Source: Camarhynchus parvulus
Lineage: Eukaryota; Chordata; Aves; Passeriformes; Thraupidae
Length of the DNA: 64,000 nt
Assembly (NCBI RefSeq): GCF_901933205.1
Contig: NC_044590.1
Span: 2,557,501-2,621,500 of the forward strand
Direction: 5' to 3'
In this document: positions 25,001 to 38,845 of the stretch, piece after piece
How positions within the stretch are numbered: the stretch's first letter is position 1
Layout of the letters: each line of letters opens with the position of its first letter
Position numbers and translations under genes: made by a program
Notes under the pieces: model-generated
Seen by the model: the letters and a program-made list of their open reading frames with translations, nothing else
Told to the model about the DNA's origin: nothing
The model's database searches: none

Positions 25001-25680
25001 GGATTTCTCTGCAGACACTCTGAGGCAATTCTGCATGGTAAAACCATTTCATTTTAAAGAACATCCATGAAGTTTCTGGGCAGGTTAAGCACAGGTAATC
25101 CATTTTCTTTCCCGAGTGTGCCCTGATGGGTGCCTGCTCAGGCTGTGGTTTCTCTGCTGAAAGCAGAGCCAGACGAGATGAAAGGTATTGTGAAAAATTT
25201 ACACCTGGGACTGCTCTGAGAACACAAAACTCTCCTAATAGTAAACAGACCCATGGTGGTGTGACTCCTGGTGCTGTTTGCTGTGTCTGCGTGTGTATCT
25301 GGGGAAAGCAAAGTTAAATAAGCAGGGAAGAGCTGTGTTTCTACAGAATACCTTATTCACAGCCCTGTCACGTGGAACACAGCAGCACATGGAGCTGCAA
25401 TCCATCTGCAGCTGCTGTAATGCACTGAGGATTGCTGTGGGATTTCAGTGGTGTGAGGGAATGGAGAATTCAGGGAGGGGTGACAGGGAAAAGAAAAAAA
25501 AATGGGAGTCCATGAAGTTGTTCCTTTTGACAGACTGCCTCTATTTCTACCTTCATCCTCCTGGAATCCACTGTAAGGAAATCTCCGGCAGCGCCTCCCT
25601 CTCCAGGCTCTCAGATCCTGTTTCTCTTCCTCCTCTCACAGCAAAGGGGGAACCCAGGACAGTGCTGAGCTGGGGATTCA

Positions 25681-25797
25681 CCCACCAGCTCTCCCATTCC
25701 CAAAACCAGCTCCCATTCACCCCACCAGCTCTCCCATTCCCAAAACCAGCTCCCATTCACCCCACCAGCTCTCCCATTCCCAAAACCTTGTTGGGTG
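25681..25797. repeat. 40-bp minisatellite, ~2.9 copies
   Basis: The unit beginning cccaccagctctcccattcc repeats at 25681, 25721 and 25761 with almost no change. Near-identity suggests a young, possibly length-variable array. Confidence 0.96.
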
Positions 25798-28700
25798 GCT
25801 GTTTTCCAGAGAGGCAAGCTGGGGACTGCGCTGATGCTGTAAATCCTGTGTCCCCCCAGCTGGGCAGTGTTGTGGCCATCACAGATGTCTTGAGCTCTCA
25901 TGCTGGCTCTGGGATCAGGGTTAACCCAGGCTGGTGCTCACCCTGACAGAGCAGGGCTGCTGTGTCTCTGTGTACCTGAAAATGGGATGCACCTGGGCAG
26001 CAGCTCCTGCAGGGCCCCTGGGTGCGCAGGGCAGGCTGAGATGAGTGCACAGCACCCAAAGGCAGCCTCAGCTCTGCTCCACACCCTGCCCTAGAGATGT
26101 CCCTGCAGCCAAACTGAGCAGTGAGCAAAAGGACAGGCAGAAGCTCCTCATTGCTCCTGCTTTCTTTTCTCTGTCTGCACAATGGAATGGCACAGCCTGA
26201 GAGCAGAGGCATGCTGCTGCCTAACACATCCCCCAAATCCTCTGGGTGCAGCTGTGGGAGGTATGGGAAGATGCAGGAGTGTATTTTTCTTTCCCCTCTT
26301 TGAGCAGAGATGATGGCTACATCACACTGCTCACTGGCTCTGTACTTCAGGGGACAGCAAGGCTGCCTCCCTGGTGCTGTGGAATCAGGGAGCTGCATCT
26401 GGCCAGGCCAGCTTCCCAGGAAAGCTGTGCCAGCCTTAGGTGTGAATTGCAAGTCACACATTTTGCCAGGGCATCCAAGGGTCACGGAGATAGGGGCAGT
26501 GTGGGGAGGATTCCTGATGAGGATCAGGCTGGGGCAGCACAAAAATGGGAGGAGGAGAAAGCAGGAGGGTGATGGGTGTCTCAAGGGGGAAGAGGTTGCA
26601 GAGCACAAAGAGGGAGAAAAGTTAAGTGGCAATAAGGTTTATTGAGAAAAATAATCCCCCAGTCCAGACACTTGACAAATGGGGCCCAAGGTGCTTCCTG
26701 CAACCTGCTCTGAGACTGAGCAGGTCTCAAAATATCACTGATGCAAAAACCAGCAGCCTGCCCTGACTGCTTGTACACCCTGAGCAAATGGAAACATCCC
26801 CAAGGAAGGAGAGAGAAGTGGCTGAGCAGATCTGGTCAGAAATAAAGTGGATTCAGCCAGGGGAGATAAGAGGCAGTGTGAGACTGCTGCAGGCAAACCT
26901 AAAATGGGGAGAAAAGCCCACAAGGGAAGGACTTGGAGGAAAATGAGAGCTTGCTGGGGGCACAGGCACCTCAATCTGTAACTGGCATGTGCAGAGGACA
27001 TGCAAATTAAAATCAAATCTTGTTACACTAATTCTTCAATGCAATAGTTTGATCATGCAGAGATGTAACAGGATCAAGTTTTTTCCCTTGCATTCCCGTA
27101 TCTACACTGGGGCAAAGTAATATGTTTTTAAATAATTTGATAAATTAGCTACTATTCATCATAAACAGCCTGAGTCAGTAATTTTGGGAAGGTCACTGAG
27201 CATCTCTGATGTGTTTACACAAAACAGACAGAAATGGCTAAAGGTACCTCTGGTGTCTGGAGAGTGAATTCCAAATCTTCCCTCGAGGGCCAAAAGAACT
27301 TTATGAAAGTTGTGCTCATAATCTGATGCTTTTAAGATTATATGTTAATTATCTTCTACTACATAATTTTTTTTCGAGCTGCTCTCTGTTTTTTATTACT
27401 ATTACAGTATCATTACATAGCATGAAGTTACTTAAGACAGCAAAAGATTCAACACTTGGAAAACTGATAGAGAAAGAAGGGCTGGATTCTGGACTGGTAC
27501 AGCTGGTTTAAGGTATTTTACAAGTAAATGAAATCAAATGAGAATTTATAATCCTTCCTGAGGTCTGGATTCCATCAGACTAAACTCATTAGGCATTAAG
27601 GTGCAGGTGCAGCTAAATAAAGGATTGTTCTGCTTTTCTTAATGCCATAGATTCACATCTTGAGTTCAAAATAAAAGTCTTTTAAAAGCACATGTATATG
27701 TTGTGCATCTACTGGCAACACTTGAAAGGGAAAGCTCAGCTGATGGAATCTTCAAATGCCTCATTTTTGCCAAAGGAATGTGCCCATTTCTGCACCAGCT
27801 GTGCTGAGGGAGGCGAGTGGAGTTGTGACTGGACATTGGCCTCTTCAGGCTTATTCATTTCATTTGCATTAGACTTCCTTTCATCTACTGAACAGCTGCC
27901 CAAATAAATAGCATAAATCTAATTAATCCTCCTTTAATATTGTATTGCCACAACAACTCCAGCATGCCCCCAAATGCTGCAGGAGTGTGGGCCTACACCT
28001 GCACAGGCTCCCTGGGAGGAGCACAGCAGGAGTTGCAGGGAATCCAGCCTTTCTTGTGGTTTACTGGGATAAATGGAAAATAATTAAAAACCAGTTTCCC
28101 AGGTTTGAAGCCATACAACTTGCTGGATTTCTCAGCTGAAATCCCAGGTTCTGATGCTGTTGAGAGAGCAGTTTGTGGGATATTACAAAATAAGCAGCAG
28201 ATATCAGGCACAGGCCATGAGATAAGGATCTCAGCCTTTGATTGCGATCAGCAAAATCTCAGCTTGGAATGTACACACTGAGCTGTGCCCCAAGACCATG
28301 AGCAGCTGGGCCGTTTGAGCTTGTCTGTGCACTGACAAACATCTGCAGCTCTGGGCAGGAGAGCTGGGAGATTAGGGGACAGCAACAATTGAGGGGAAAG
28401 GTCCTGCTGCCCCAGAGGGGAAATCCCTGCCAGAGCACTGCTCTCCTTGCACCTAATCTGCTGCAGCCATTGCCTCTTTCTCAGGTGTTCTGTATGTGGG
28501 AGGTCCAGTGGTATTAACACAGTTTATAATTATTAGACAGAAATGAAGTATTTGGAGGGATGTTTTGGAAAATAACCATTAGAAACATCAGTTACTGCTT
28601 ACAGAGACACTGTGGAGTGCCCTTCCTCATGCAAGTGTGACTTCATGACCTAGTTCACATTTTTCTTTGAGATCATCATGTTTGCTCTGCGCTGCCAAGA

Positions 28701-31212
28701 GAGGAGAGCTCAGGTGGGGCACTGGGTTTGGGACACGGGACCTGGAGAGGAGGTCACTGCCTGGAGTGACCCTCCCTGCCAGCACCACGTCCCCTCACTG
28801 TCCTTTACCCTGGGATGGGACTCACAGCTTACGCACAGGAGCTTTTTGCTTTCTAGGAACATTCGCTGTGCAACACATTTATTTTATTGAGAAATAGGCA
28901 GGCAGCTGTTTGTTCTTTATTAACTCTATACAGCCCTGAGAGCTATGAATATTAAAGACCTGGGGGCTGCGGGCATCCACATGTACTCCTGTTTGCAGAT
29001 GTAAAATGTTAGTGTCTCAGAGAGATGGCAAGGTTAAACTGCTATTTCAGGAATGTCCTCAGGAAGACAAACATGAAATATTCACGTGTAGGGCATGGGC
29101 ACGTGTCTGTCCCCTTCACACTCTAAACGCTGGTGGCCCATGCCCCAGGCATAACGGCATCTGAGGGTGAGGCAGGGATTTATTTGCAGTTTAATTCCCA
29201 CCCACGATCCCTTTTATACAAGAGGAATTTTCTTTTGGTACAAGATAAGCCCATCAGTGACATCAGCAGCACCTAGCCCTGCATACCATAGCCCTGCTGG
29301 ATTCCTGACACTGAGCCTCTCACTAGGGCTGGGCCGCGCAGGCCTCCTGAGTCAGCCCCTAACAACAGCATTTTCTGTTTTGTTTTGGTTTTTGTGTGTC
29401 TTCAAGCACAATTTTGCAACTGCAGTTCTGGGGTAAAAGATCAGCTGTTGAAATACACCCTGGTGTCCTGGCACGGGTCTGGCATGAATGGACAGAGCAC
29501 AGCTCACGTCCTGTGGTGTGCAACTGCAAAAATAGCACAGGAGTGAGTGTGGGGGGTTTGTGAGAGCATCCCTGCAGGAGCAGGAGCACAGAGCACCCTT
29601 CTCCAGCTCGGTGTCCTGCCTGCCAGGCTCTGCTCACTCCGTAAGCTACAGCCCAGGGAGGAGACTCTGTGTGTCACACACACGGGCTTAGATTCACCTC
29701 CCTCCTCTGCAGGATTTCAGTGAAGCAGCTCTCATCTCACAGCTGTGGGCTAATGAGCAAAATGACAGTTCCTGTTTGCTGGAGAAATATTTGGGGTTTG
29801 CTTGGATGAGTCCCTGCCTCGTTCTGGGTTCTTTTGTGTGTTGCTGTATTCCCTGTGTCAGGCTTTAACGCAGCAGAACAGAGATTTCCTATTTTCTAAT
29901 ATCCTGGTAACTTCATTACAGTGCATGCCATGGATTGCAGGAACTGCTGTATTCAGAGGTCAAAGTTGTGTCCACACCAGTGAGAGAAGTTTTACACCAC
30001 ATGTCTGATTTGCTTCTCCTTTTCACCTGTCTCAGGAGACAAATGATTCATCACATAGTGCTGAAATATCTTCATCTCCTGATTTGGGCCAAGATTTAGG
30101 AGTAGTTACCCGAAAGTTCCTTTTTGAGCTGAGGAGAAGGATCTGTGATGAGTGATTCTTTTTCAGTTCTTCTCTCCTGCAGTTTATTACAAGTATATTT
30201 GTGTAATTAGGGGGCCCAGTAGTAATGTTGTTAAAATACAAGTGGGCACATTTATTGTTTCCTCCAAAAGGAAACAACCAGTCTCTAGCAGTTCTGGTTT
30301 TTCCCTGCCTCAGCTGAACATTAACTGTTTTATGTAGCTAGCAGATTCAGGCTAAAGTTACTTCTTTCCTCCCCCCACCCTTTTATTTCTTTTTGTTAAA
30401 AAGAAAAGAAAAAAAATCCCCTCCATTCTCTTAACAAATGCTGGATTTTTTAAGGATATGGTCAGAAAGGGGAGCTTAAACTCAGCATAATGTTTATAGT
30501 GCCACACAAGCTTCAGGAAAAGTGATGTGCAGTGCTCTTTATTAACATCTAAAAAGTCCCTGTGGGATTATAATGACTGCAGAGTAATAAACAAATAAAA
30601 GTAGCAAGATTAAATTGTTCAGAATATTTTTAGTGATGGAAGAGGCAATAACTTTTAACCTTGAGAACCAAGGGAAGAGCAGTTTGTGGGTAGAACAAAT
30701 ACAGTTAGGAATGGATTCCTCTTAGTGATGACTGGTTGTCATTCATGGCATTACAGATAATTGTCTTATGTAAATAAAATTGTTAAAATATGTATACAAA
30801 AGAACAGTACCCAAATGTGGGCACCAGAATTCAGAATTTCTACTTTACAGTAATTTTTAATCTTCTGTTTAAATGACAGACCTGAATTTGCTTTCCCACG
30901 TGGTGCCAAAGGACTCAGTACAGGCAATGGGTGTTCCAGGCACCGACAAGGGAAACACAACCAGCCCCATCCCCAGTGCTCACCCAGGAAGAAACTCTTC
31001 TCTCCACCAGAACTAAAACTCCCAACTACCAATACTGCAGCGCTTTATGAGCATTTTTTAGTATCTCTCCCAGAGCTCTTCTGCTCTCTTCTAAAAAGTT
31101 TTACAGCCACTGAGCTGTGGGAAGAACAATTGGTAAAGCCAAGGGAGCCCCCCCAGTGCCAAGGCAGAGGCCAGAGGCAGGATTTGGCCCAGGGGCTCCA
31201 GAGTCAGGGCTC

Positions 31213-31609
31213 AGGCTGATTTCCAGCCCCAGGCTGATTTCCAGCCCCAGGCTGGGCACAGCACACCCTGCCAGCTCCTCAGAGGGTGCCAGGGCTGGTG
31301 ACTTCACCAGGGTGGCCTGGGGCCAGGCTGCTGCAGCTGAGGGAGGATGCTGGGGTGACATCCGTGGGTCTGTGGTGACATCAGTGGGGCTGTGTGACAT
31401 CAGTGGGGCTGTGAGGAGATGGGGTGACATCAGTGGGGCTATGAGGAGCTCTGATTCAGCCCAGCATGGGGAGGCTGCAGCGGAAGCGCAGCAAACTCGG
31501 TGCTCCTTTGGAAAGCTCTTGTGTGCAGCAGGGAAAACCTTGCAGGGTGATGCTCTGTGTGATCATCCAGCAGGGAAAACCTTGCAGGGTGATGCTCTGT
31601 GTGATTATC
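31213..31609. repeat. Cluster of three tandem repeats
   Basis: Three arrays lie within 400 bp: an 18-bp unit (aggctgatttccagcccc) twice at 31213-31248; four copies of a gtgacatcagtggggctgtg unit at about 31350-31448; and a 42-bp unit (cagcagggaaaaccttgcag...) twice at 31526-31609. The plus-strand ORF across them is a by-product of the GC-rich repeats. Confidence 0.93.
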
Positions 31610-33907
31610 AGCTCATCTGCTGCTCCCCCAGCACTGAGAGAGCTCCTGCTCGCTTTAATTATTGCTTAGGGGGAAGCTGCCTTCCCTCTGCCCTCCTTTT
31701 CCTTGTTTTTTTTGGTTTTTTTTTAAGGAAGGTAGCTTTTAAGAGCTTGCCATGAAGATCTAAGTTAAGGGATTTTCTCTACTACAAAGCCTGCATAGTT
31801 TCCCAGGCCAGGTGGACCCGATAGCACTGAGTGCATGCTGAAAAATCTCATCCCCACCCTTCAGGCACTTTAATTGTAAGCCTTTCCAGATACACTGGAT
31901 AAACACTGTCAAAATGAACCTGAAAGGGTTGTTGTTGTTGGTTTAGCCCTTAAATAATTATGAGTTTGTCTGTCTAATTACAACATAATCTTGTTTAAAC
32001 TTGGATGGCTATTTGCAGTATCTCTTAAATGAGGTGGAAGCAGAAACACTGAGAAAAAAAAAAGAAAATTCACAGTTCTTCCACTTTAAGAGAAGGAAAA
32101 AAGGAGTTTTTTACTCCTGTAAAACTTAATTCAACCTGACAACAAAACACTCTAACTTGGAAGCTACTGTGGTAGGATAAGGATGATAAAGAATAGTGTG
32201 GAACTTCTGAGATGCAACAGAAACTTAATCCTCTGCAGATAATATTTTTCAAACAGTTTAGAAATAGTTTAAGGTAATTTACGGGAAGACTTGAGTGACA
32301 AAGCACATTACTTGAAGTGCTTTTCCTTCACTAGGCACTTTCTAAATTCTTTCTCTTTCATTTCTTTACTCTCAGGAGACTTTTAAATCCAGTGAACCAA
32401 AACAACACTTTGTTTGTTGGTGTAGCACGGGGCTGGCACAGATGGCAGACACTGCACCTGTTCCAATAAACTGGGGAAATGGAGAGATAAACCATAGCAC
32501 TCATTAAGGGGAATCTACTGAAACATGAACAATTTGTATTTTGAATATCTTCCAGGAATTAAAGGAGAAATACATAAACAGACTTTGTTTTTACCATTAT
32601 CAGTTTAAAATAAACTTTGTTTAAAGGGAACTTCTCATTTGGTTTATGTACAAAGGCAGACATACCACTAAAGAAGTTATGATAATGCTTGATTTTCTTT
32701 AAGAAAGGCAAATGATTTTATCTAGCTGCTACTATTCTACTAAAGAAAAATTACCTGTTGGCAGTTAAACTAAAATCAGTTAATTCCCCTGTTCCTTAGT
32801 AGTGGCAGCTTTTTTTGCTTTTGCATTTTCTCATGTTGAGTAATATCACATTCTTACAATCCAGTTCAGAATGATCAGAGGAACAACATAAACTAAAGTC
32901 CATCTGCTCATCTATTAATAAATAACTAAAATTATTGGGGGGTGTGGGGGGGAATTGTTTGGCTCTTTAGCAACAAAGTTCCCTGCAAAACAGCTTTTTG
33001 CTGGGCACAAGGAATATGCTGTGTAATATCTGACATTATTTAAAAATCCTAAGAAAGAAGAAATATTGAGTAAGAGTTCCTCAAAGGATAAATTTCTTCA
33101 AACATTTGCCTTGATCATCAGAGCTTGTGCTGTTCAACATGCCATACATCTCCCTCAATTTCTCTCTCTCACACACACAGCATTAAATACAAAATGTCAT
33201 GAAAATTCCTAAGTATCATTTAATGTTGGCAGCCCTGCACTGTAAAGCCATTTATATAAAACTGTGGTTGGCAGCTCTCACTCTTCCATGGGAACAAATT
33301 AACATTGGCATTCCAAACACAGGAAAGTAAGGAAATTAGAAACACAGTTTATATTTGGCCAGTGCTTTGAAATACTGTACCATGCTACTGATGTCAATTA
33401 ATGAAAAGCAGAATTTTGCGGAGAGGGTCTGGTTTTGAAACACATTAACACACGTTAAACATGTTTGCACAGGAACTGGATTGTAAGCATCTCGGTTCCC
33501 AAACAATAAAGCAATTACACTAAAACTTGTAGTCTCAAAGTTGCCATTAATTCAATCCACTCAGTCTGGATTTTCACTGACTTTGAGATGTAGATGGCAC
33601 AAATGTTTAAAAGAAGGGGTAAGGCACAGTGTGGTGGGGATTACACCCACGATGGCTTCTCTGTTACCTTCTGTAAATCAGGTATATTTATGTATAAATA
33701 AAGGAATTGTAGAACATAGACCCAAACAAAGGGGGGGCTCAGCAAACTTTGTGGTCCTCATCAATTAAACAAGGATCTCCAAAAGGGCTTTTTGAATTAG
33801 AACCAGTTTGATCTTTGCTACCTGCAACATTTTCTGCAGCAAAGAATTTTACTGACAAAATCTTCAACACCAAAAAAATCTAGATGGCAGTTTATCTCCT
33901 GGCACAA

Positions 33908-33955
33908 TTCCACTAACTTCAGTGGAATTACTCCAGCACGGAATTTGGCCCCGCA
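33908..33955. repeat. Old dispersed repeat, half element
   Basis: It reads attccactaacttcagtgga, attactccagcac and gaatttggccc, matching one arm of the palindromic element at 34316-34414. Confidence 0.55.
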
Positions 33956-34315
33956 GCCTTTACAAGGCGCTGTTTATTTGTACTATGATTCAGATATTTT
34001 GATACCAGGAATCTTTCAGCACTGAAGTTTCTCCATATGAAATATGTCTTGTATTAAGAAATATCAGTTTCACATTTTTGTCAAACATTATTTGCTAAAT
34101 TCTGTTTGTTGCAAGGATGGGAATTCAGCTGTAGTTCAACAACATGGATCGGGCTAATAATGATGATAAGCAGTGACTAATAGGAGCTGGTTCATGTTTT
34201 GATTGTTTGCAGCAAAGGAAACTTCCCTCAGAAACAATTTCAAGATGAGAAGAGAAAATTCTGTGAAGCTCAAGCAGAAACTACTGCATGCTCATTATTT
34301 CAACACAGGGGCACT

Positions 34316-34414
34316 TCTTTGGCCCAATTCTGCTCTCAGTGGTGCTCGTGTAAATCAAGAGGGAGTTTATGGGAATTACTTTGGACGTAGAGTTGTATAA
34401 ATGAGACCACAGGG
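34316..34414. mobile_element. Palindromic MITE-like fossil
   Basis: It starts ggcccaattctgctctcag, passes gtgtaaatcaagaggga and gggaattactttgg, and ends tataaatgagaccacagggcc, so the ends are rough inverted repeats. Its length of about 100 bp and lack of an ORF fit a non-autonomous DNA element. I recall similar text in other reptile and bird sequences but cannot name the family with certainty. Confidence 0.55.
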
Positions 34415-34672
34415 CCAGCTTCAGTAGAAATTTGACAATTTACACCAATGAAGACCCAGCCAAGAATTTTCTCTTGGGTTTCCATTTTTCCAAACTTAAG
34501 CATGTGCAGAACTTTATCCATGTGATTAGTCCTTGTGTGTAGTCTCGTTTATTTCAAACAGTTGAAAAGGAAAATCTTCATCCTGAAACTAACTTAAACA
34601 GCTCTCTCATTTCTTTAGAAGTTTCTTCCATTTAGAGAAGTAATATACATACATAAAATAGCATATTTTATT

Positions 34673-34713
34673 TATATATAGTAATAGTATATATTTTTGA
34701 TATATATATATGC
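34673..34713. repeat. AT-rich simple repeat (TA)n
   Basis: This is an imperfect ta/tata run in intron 1 with no further features. Confidence 0.8.
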
Positions 34714-37700
34714 AGTTAATTCATAAAAGTACTTTGATGTAGGCCCTAGAGAGGAGGACTGGAAAGGTTTAAAATATCATGGTCTCTTAATGCTGTATAT
34801 CAACAGGTAGTCTCCTTATCTGGCATGCTATCAAAATTTGCTTACTTGTGTTCTTGCTCAGATGACTTCATCCATCATCGCAACTTCTCACTGGTATTCA
34901 TCCAGTTAGGACAATTTAGAGGCATAAAACTAAATGTGTTATCATTTTAACCACAAATTAACAGTTTCCACATAAATATTAGCATTTCCTCACTTGGTTC
35001 AAGGATAGCAGCCCTAATGGCACTAACCGTATATTTGATTTAAACTAATTAAAAACAGGGGCTCTTGCAATTTAATATATTGATTTTACCAGTGGGACTT
35101 AAATCTTTTATAATAAGTGTACACAGCTGCAGCACTCACCCACCGCCACTCTCAAACCTAATCCCTGCATTCCTCCTGACAATAACATGACAGGATCCAC
35201 ACATCCCAGTATTAGCCTTAACCCCAGTGACACTGCCAGAATGTATTAAACTAAAACATCACAGTGTCCTATTTAAAAGGAGCCTGTCAACGGCTCTGAC
35301 TGGGCTTTAATAGTTATAATCTTTTTTTTTAATTAATGTTTCCAACCTCTTGTGTAACCTTCTCTCACACGTCTCTCCCCGCCAACCCGAAAATGTGTTT
35401 CAGGCTTATTTCCAGGGAATGCAGTGCCTGGTTTTGTGCTGCCTGTCCAGAGGCCATTAAAGCTCCTTTGCAGGGGGAGTGCTGGGACACACACAGAGAC
35501 ACAGGCATGGCACAACTGGGGGCACTGGGAGCAGGTCCTGCACGCTCCACTGGTGCCCAGCTCCTGTTACCCGCATCACAAGACCTGGCCATCAAGGCTT
35601 GTCTCCTTCAAAGCCCTTAAAGAGCTGCTGTGTTTTGGCTTCTAAACTGCAGCTCACAGAGGGGGATTCACCCCTCCAGGACAGCCTGTGTGGGAACAGA
35701 GCAAAGACCCTGCTCTGGGATAAATCTGCTGTGTGCCAGCGGATGGGGACAATTTCCAGGTCCTTTTTCCTTGCGTAAGGACATCTGTCCTTGGCTGCTC
35801 CTTTCTCTGCTGCCAGCACAGCCACATGGCAGAGGTAAATAGTTCCTGTCCTGCTCTGCTGTTTTACAGCTGGAAATTAGAAAATTAATTAAATTCTCTC
35901 TGGGATGGGTCTGCACATTCAGAGAATACCTGCTGGTCACTTGCTGCATGGTCCTTCCATACCTTGACTTGGCTGCGAGCTTTCTGCCTTAGCCAGTGTT
36001 ACACCACCAAGGGCTGCACATATCCACACTGCCCAAAACAATTATGGGATGTACCTGTTCAGGCTTGAGAGCTTTTAACAGCGTTAGGTGGAAGAGAAGG
36101 AAAAGAAAAGCCGAGGGCTTGGCCTAATGTATGGACAAACCATGTGATCGGGAGCAGGCATCCAGGGCTAACTTTTAATCTGCTTTGTTTCAAGTGGGAA
36201 ATATGTGAAGATCAAATAAGTTCAAATCCAGGTCAAATATCCTTGAAAATCTTTGATTTATACAAGCAGGAAAATGAGGTTTAAAAGAAGTGATTATGAA
36301 AGGGTTACTAAAAACACAGCTGTACTCGTACTCTTATATCTGAGGCTCTCCAAAGAAAAACTGTGTGACATCTATATTAACCTTTGGCTGTACACCAATG
36401 AAGGCCTGTAGTGAGCTGGAATGCAAGGCAGCCCCTTCCAAATTTTAACACAAGCCAGGTTACAGCTGCAAATGCCTGCAGCCCGTGCTCACTTTATAAA
36501 GTATTCCCCGAAGGAAATTTTTTAACTGTTATAGAATCTTTTTCTAATACCCTACAGTGTTAAAGCCTGTTATTAAAGGGCAAAGAGATGGTTCTCTATG
36601 CCAAACACTTGTCAACAAAAAGGATAGCCAGATGGTATGAAATAAAAGGAAACTTGGGGGCTCTTCAGCTTCTTGATTTATATTAACAAAAGCCACTTTC
36701 AAGTGCTCCTTCCAAGAATGACTAATTCCCCCCCCTCACTTTTTTTTTGCCAGGATTAAACAACGTTGTTCATTTTATAATCAACCACGAGACAAATTAA
36801 CAAATTGCGTATCACTTGTGCCGACTCTTTTAAAAATATTCTAAGCAAGTCTGTTTACCAAGGCAAGTTTACCAGCAAAAGGACAACACAATTATTTTTA
36901 GAAGAGAAGGCCTAAGTCATCTAGAGGATGTTTACTCCTTAGCTGCTGTTTATAAACTTGAAATTAAACTTGTGCAGAAAATGCTTTGCATTTTTTCAGT
37001 TCCTAAAATGGATCAGCTTGTAAACTGTATTGGACAGGATATGAAATTAAATTCCAAATGCTAAAATTATAGTAATAAATTTAACAAAATTAGCCAGTAA
37101 TTGACTGGCTAAATTAGTCAGACCACTGTGGCTAAATTATCTTTTAACTTACAAATAACTTCGTTCTTGACACAACTCCATTCCCCATTCATCTTAGCAC
37201 AGGTGTAAGCTAAGACAAAATGTAGCCTGTAAATTAACGGGTTATAAATCTAAATCTAATTAGTTGTTAGGATTTTACAGTAAGTAAAACTTTGCTTGGT
37301 ACAAAGCTCCCTAAAACGGAGCACCTGTATTCTGGTTCCTCCCTACCAATACCCAGCATGAATTTTCTGCACTAAATATACACAGTATCCCCATAGAAAT
37401 CAATGTGTGTGTGGGGTTTGTTGTTGGGGTTTTTACTATGTAGCCTAGTAAATCTTGCAACGTAGTTTTTTAAAAAATATTATTCCCTCTAAAGTGGTAC
37501 AACTAGATGGATGAAGAATATTAATAAGGCAAAAAAAGTGCTTTTGTAGATTAGCATTTGGAAGCCTGGAATTACCGTTTTTTACTGACTGAAATTTCAA
37601 AGTATTATTTCTTTGCTCGCTTTTACTTCCTCCACGCTAAAATGAAACTTTATTATGCTGTGACACTTCCTCATTGTGATGGCTCTGGTATAGTAATAAA

Positions 37701-38798
37701 AGCCTACCTGTGAAATGCAATGCTCACAGAGTATCTCTTACAAAAGTAGGACACAGTTTACTACAGTCTGCATTTAGGAATTCAGCTCTGCTTTAAAAGG
37801 GATCATTGTAGAAAGTCTCCACAAAAATTCAGTTCTACAATAGATCTTCTAATTTTCCCTGAATGTCATAGAAAACTGTACATCTCAAAGCAGGTGTTGT
37901 GTTTGATTATATACGGAGTGAGTGGCTGCTCTAATTCATTAAAACCTCCATAAACAAGCCTGCCTTTGTCCTATAAAGATGAAAGAGCAATGACTATAAT
38001 GGGATGAAAGGTGTGCAGAGCGATGAAGAAAGCTATTATAGATCTGTGTCCTTTTTAAACTCGTCCTGGCATGCACTGTTGACAAGGGAACAAAACAGCA
38101 CAGATAAACCTCCAAAAAGTGCCTTGCTGGGCCTAATTCCACCTGTCCTTAAAACTGCTGGGCTTTGCTTGTGCTCTTACTGCTCCCTGACCACACTGAC
38201 AGCAATTAAATAAAATAATCATTTAGGATTTTGCATGAAGAACACTCTTGCATTTCTAAGCTGATAACAAACCCTGGCAGGTTGAAATGAATGAATATAT
38301 CCACTGCAGTCACCAAACTGCATCAGGATGTCGATTATCAGGGGTTATGGCTTATACAGGTGAAACCTGCTCCATACAAAGATGTCACATAGAGACAGAC
38401 ATATCCAAAATGTAACTTTTATTTCAGATTTATGGATCGATTTAATTCCTTTGTATTCAAACCTACCAATGGCCTAAATATTAATTCTTTTTTATAAGTC
38501 TTACATGAGCTGACAAGGAGACTCTTCCTTGCAGCAGCAATGTGGGACGGGAGCGCTGCAGTTTCGCTGGTGATTCAGTAGATTACTACACCTGAGGAGC
38601 AGAGCTAAACTCCCTGCCATTATGTACTTACATGTTTCATAAGGTTCTTTCCTCTCTACTGAAATGGAAAGCAAAGAGTGAATTTCGCTATTGTTATTTG
38701 AACATCTTTTGTCCTCTGCTCAGGGCTCTCCTTGCACTCGGTGTAGGACTCAAGAACCACGGAGAACAGTGTTAGCAAGGTCACCCTTATCTTTAAAG

Positions 38799-38845
38799 TC
38801 AAATATTTGACTGCTATTAGTACTTTTGACTGCTCAAATATTTGA
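38799..38845. repeat. Paired 12-bp palindromes (tcaaatatttga)
   Basis: The perfect palindrome tcaaatatttga occurs at 38799-38810 and again at 38834-38845. The phrase tttgactgct is repeated between them. The spacing is 35 bp start to start. It sits in the repeat-poor distal part of intron 1. Confidence 0.9.

Noticed and set aside
25278..25946. 222-codon plus-strand ORF in intron 1
   Set aside because: Part of it is the 40-bp minisatellite in frame. The rest is featureless.
25898..26632. 244-codon minus-strand ORF in intron 1
   Set aside because: It is Cys/Pro/Ser-rich with no motif or consistent splice sites and no protein family. It fits chance in GC-rich intron sequence.
27170..27270. Antisense MIR near ggaaggtcactgagcatctc
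   Set aside because: Only about 20 nt resemble the core and the flanks do not follow the MIR order.
31117..31755. 212-codon plus-strand ORF
   Set aside because: It runs through three tandem arrays in intron 1. The repeated peptide comes from the 42-bp unit being a multiple of three.
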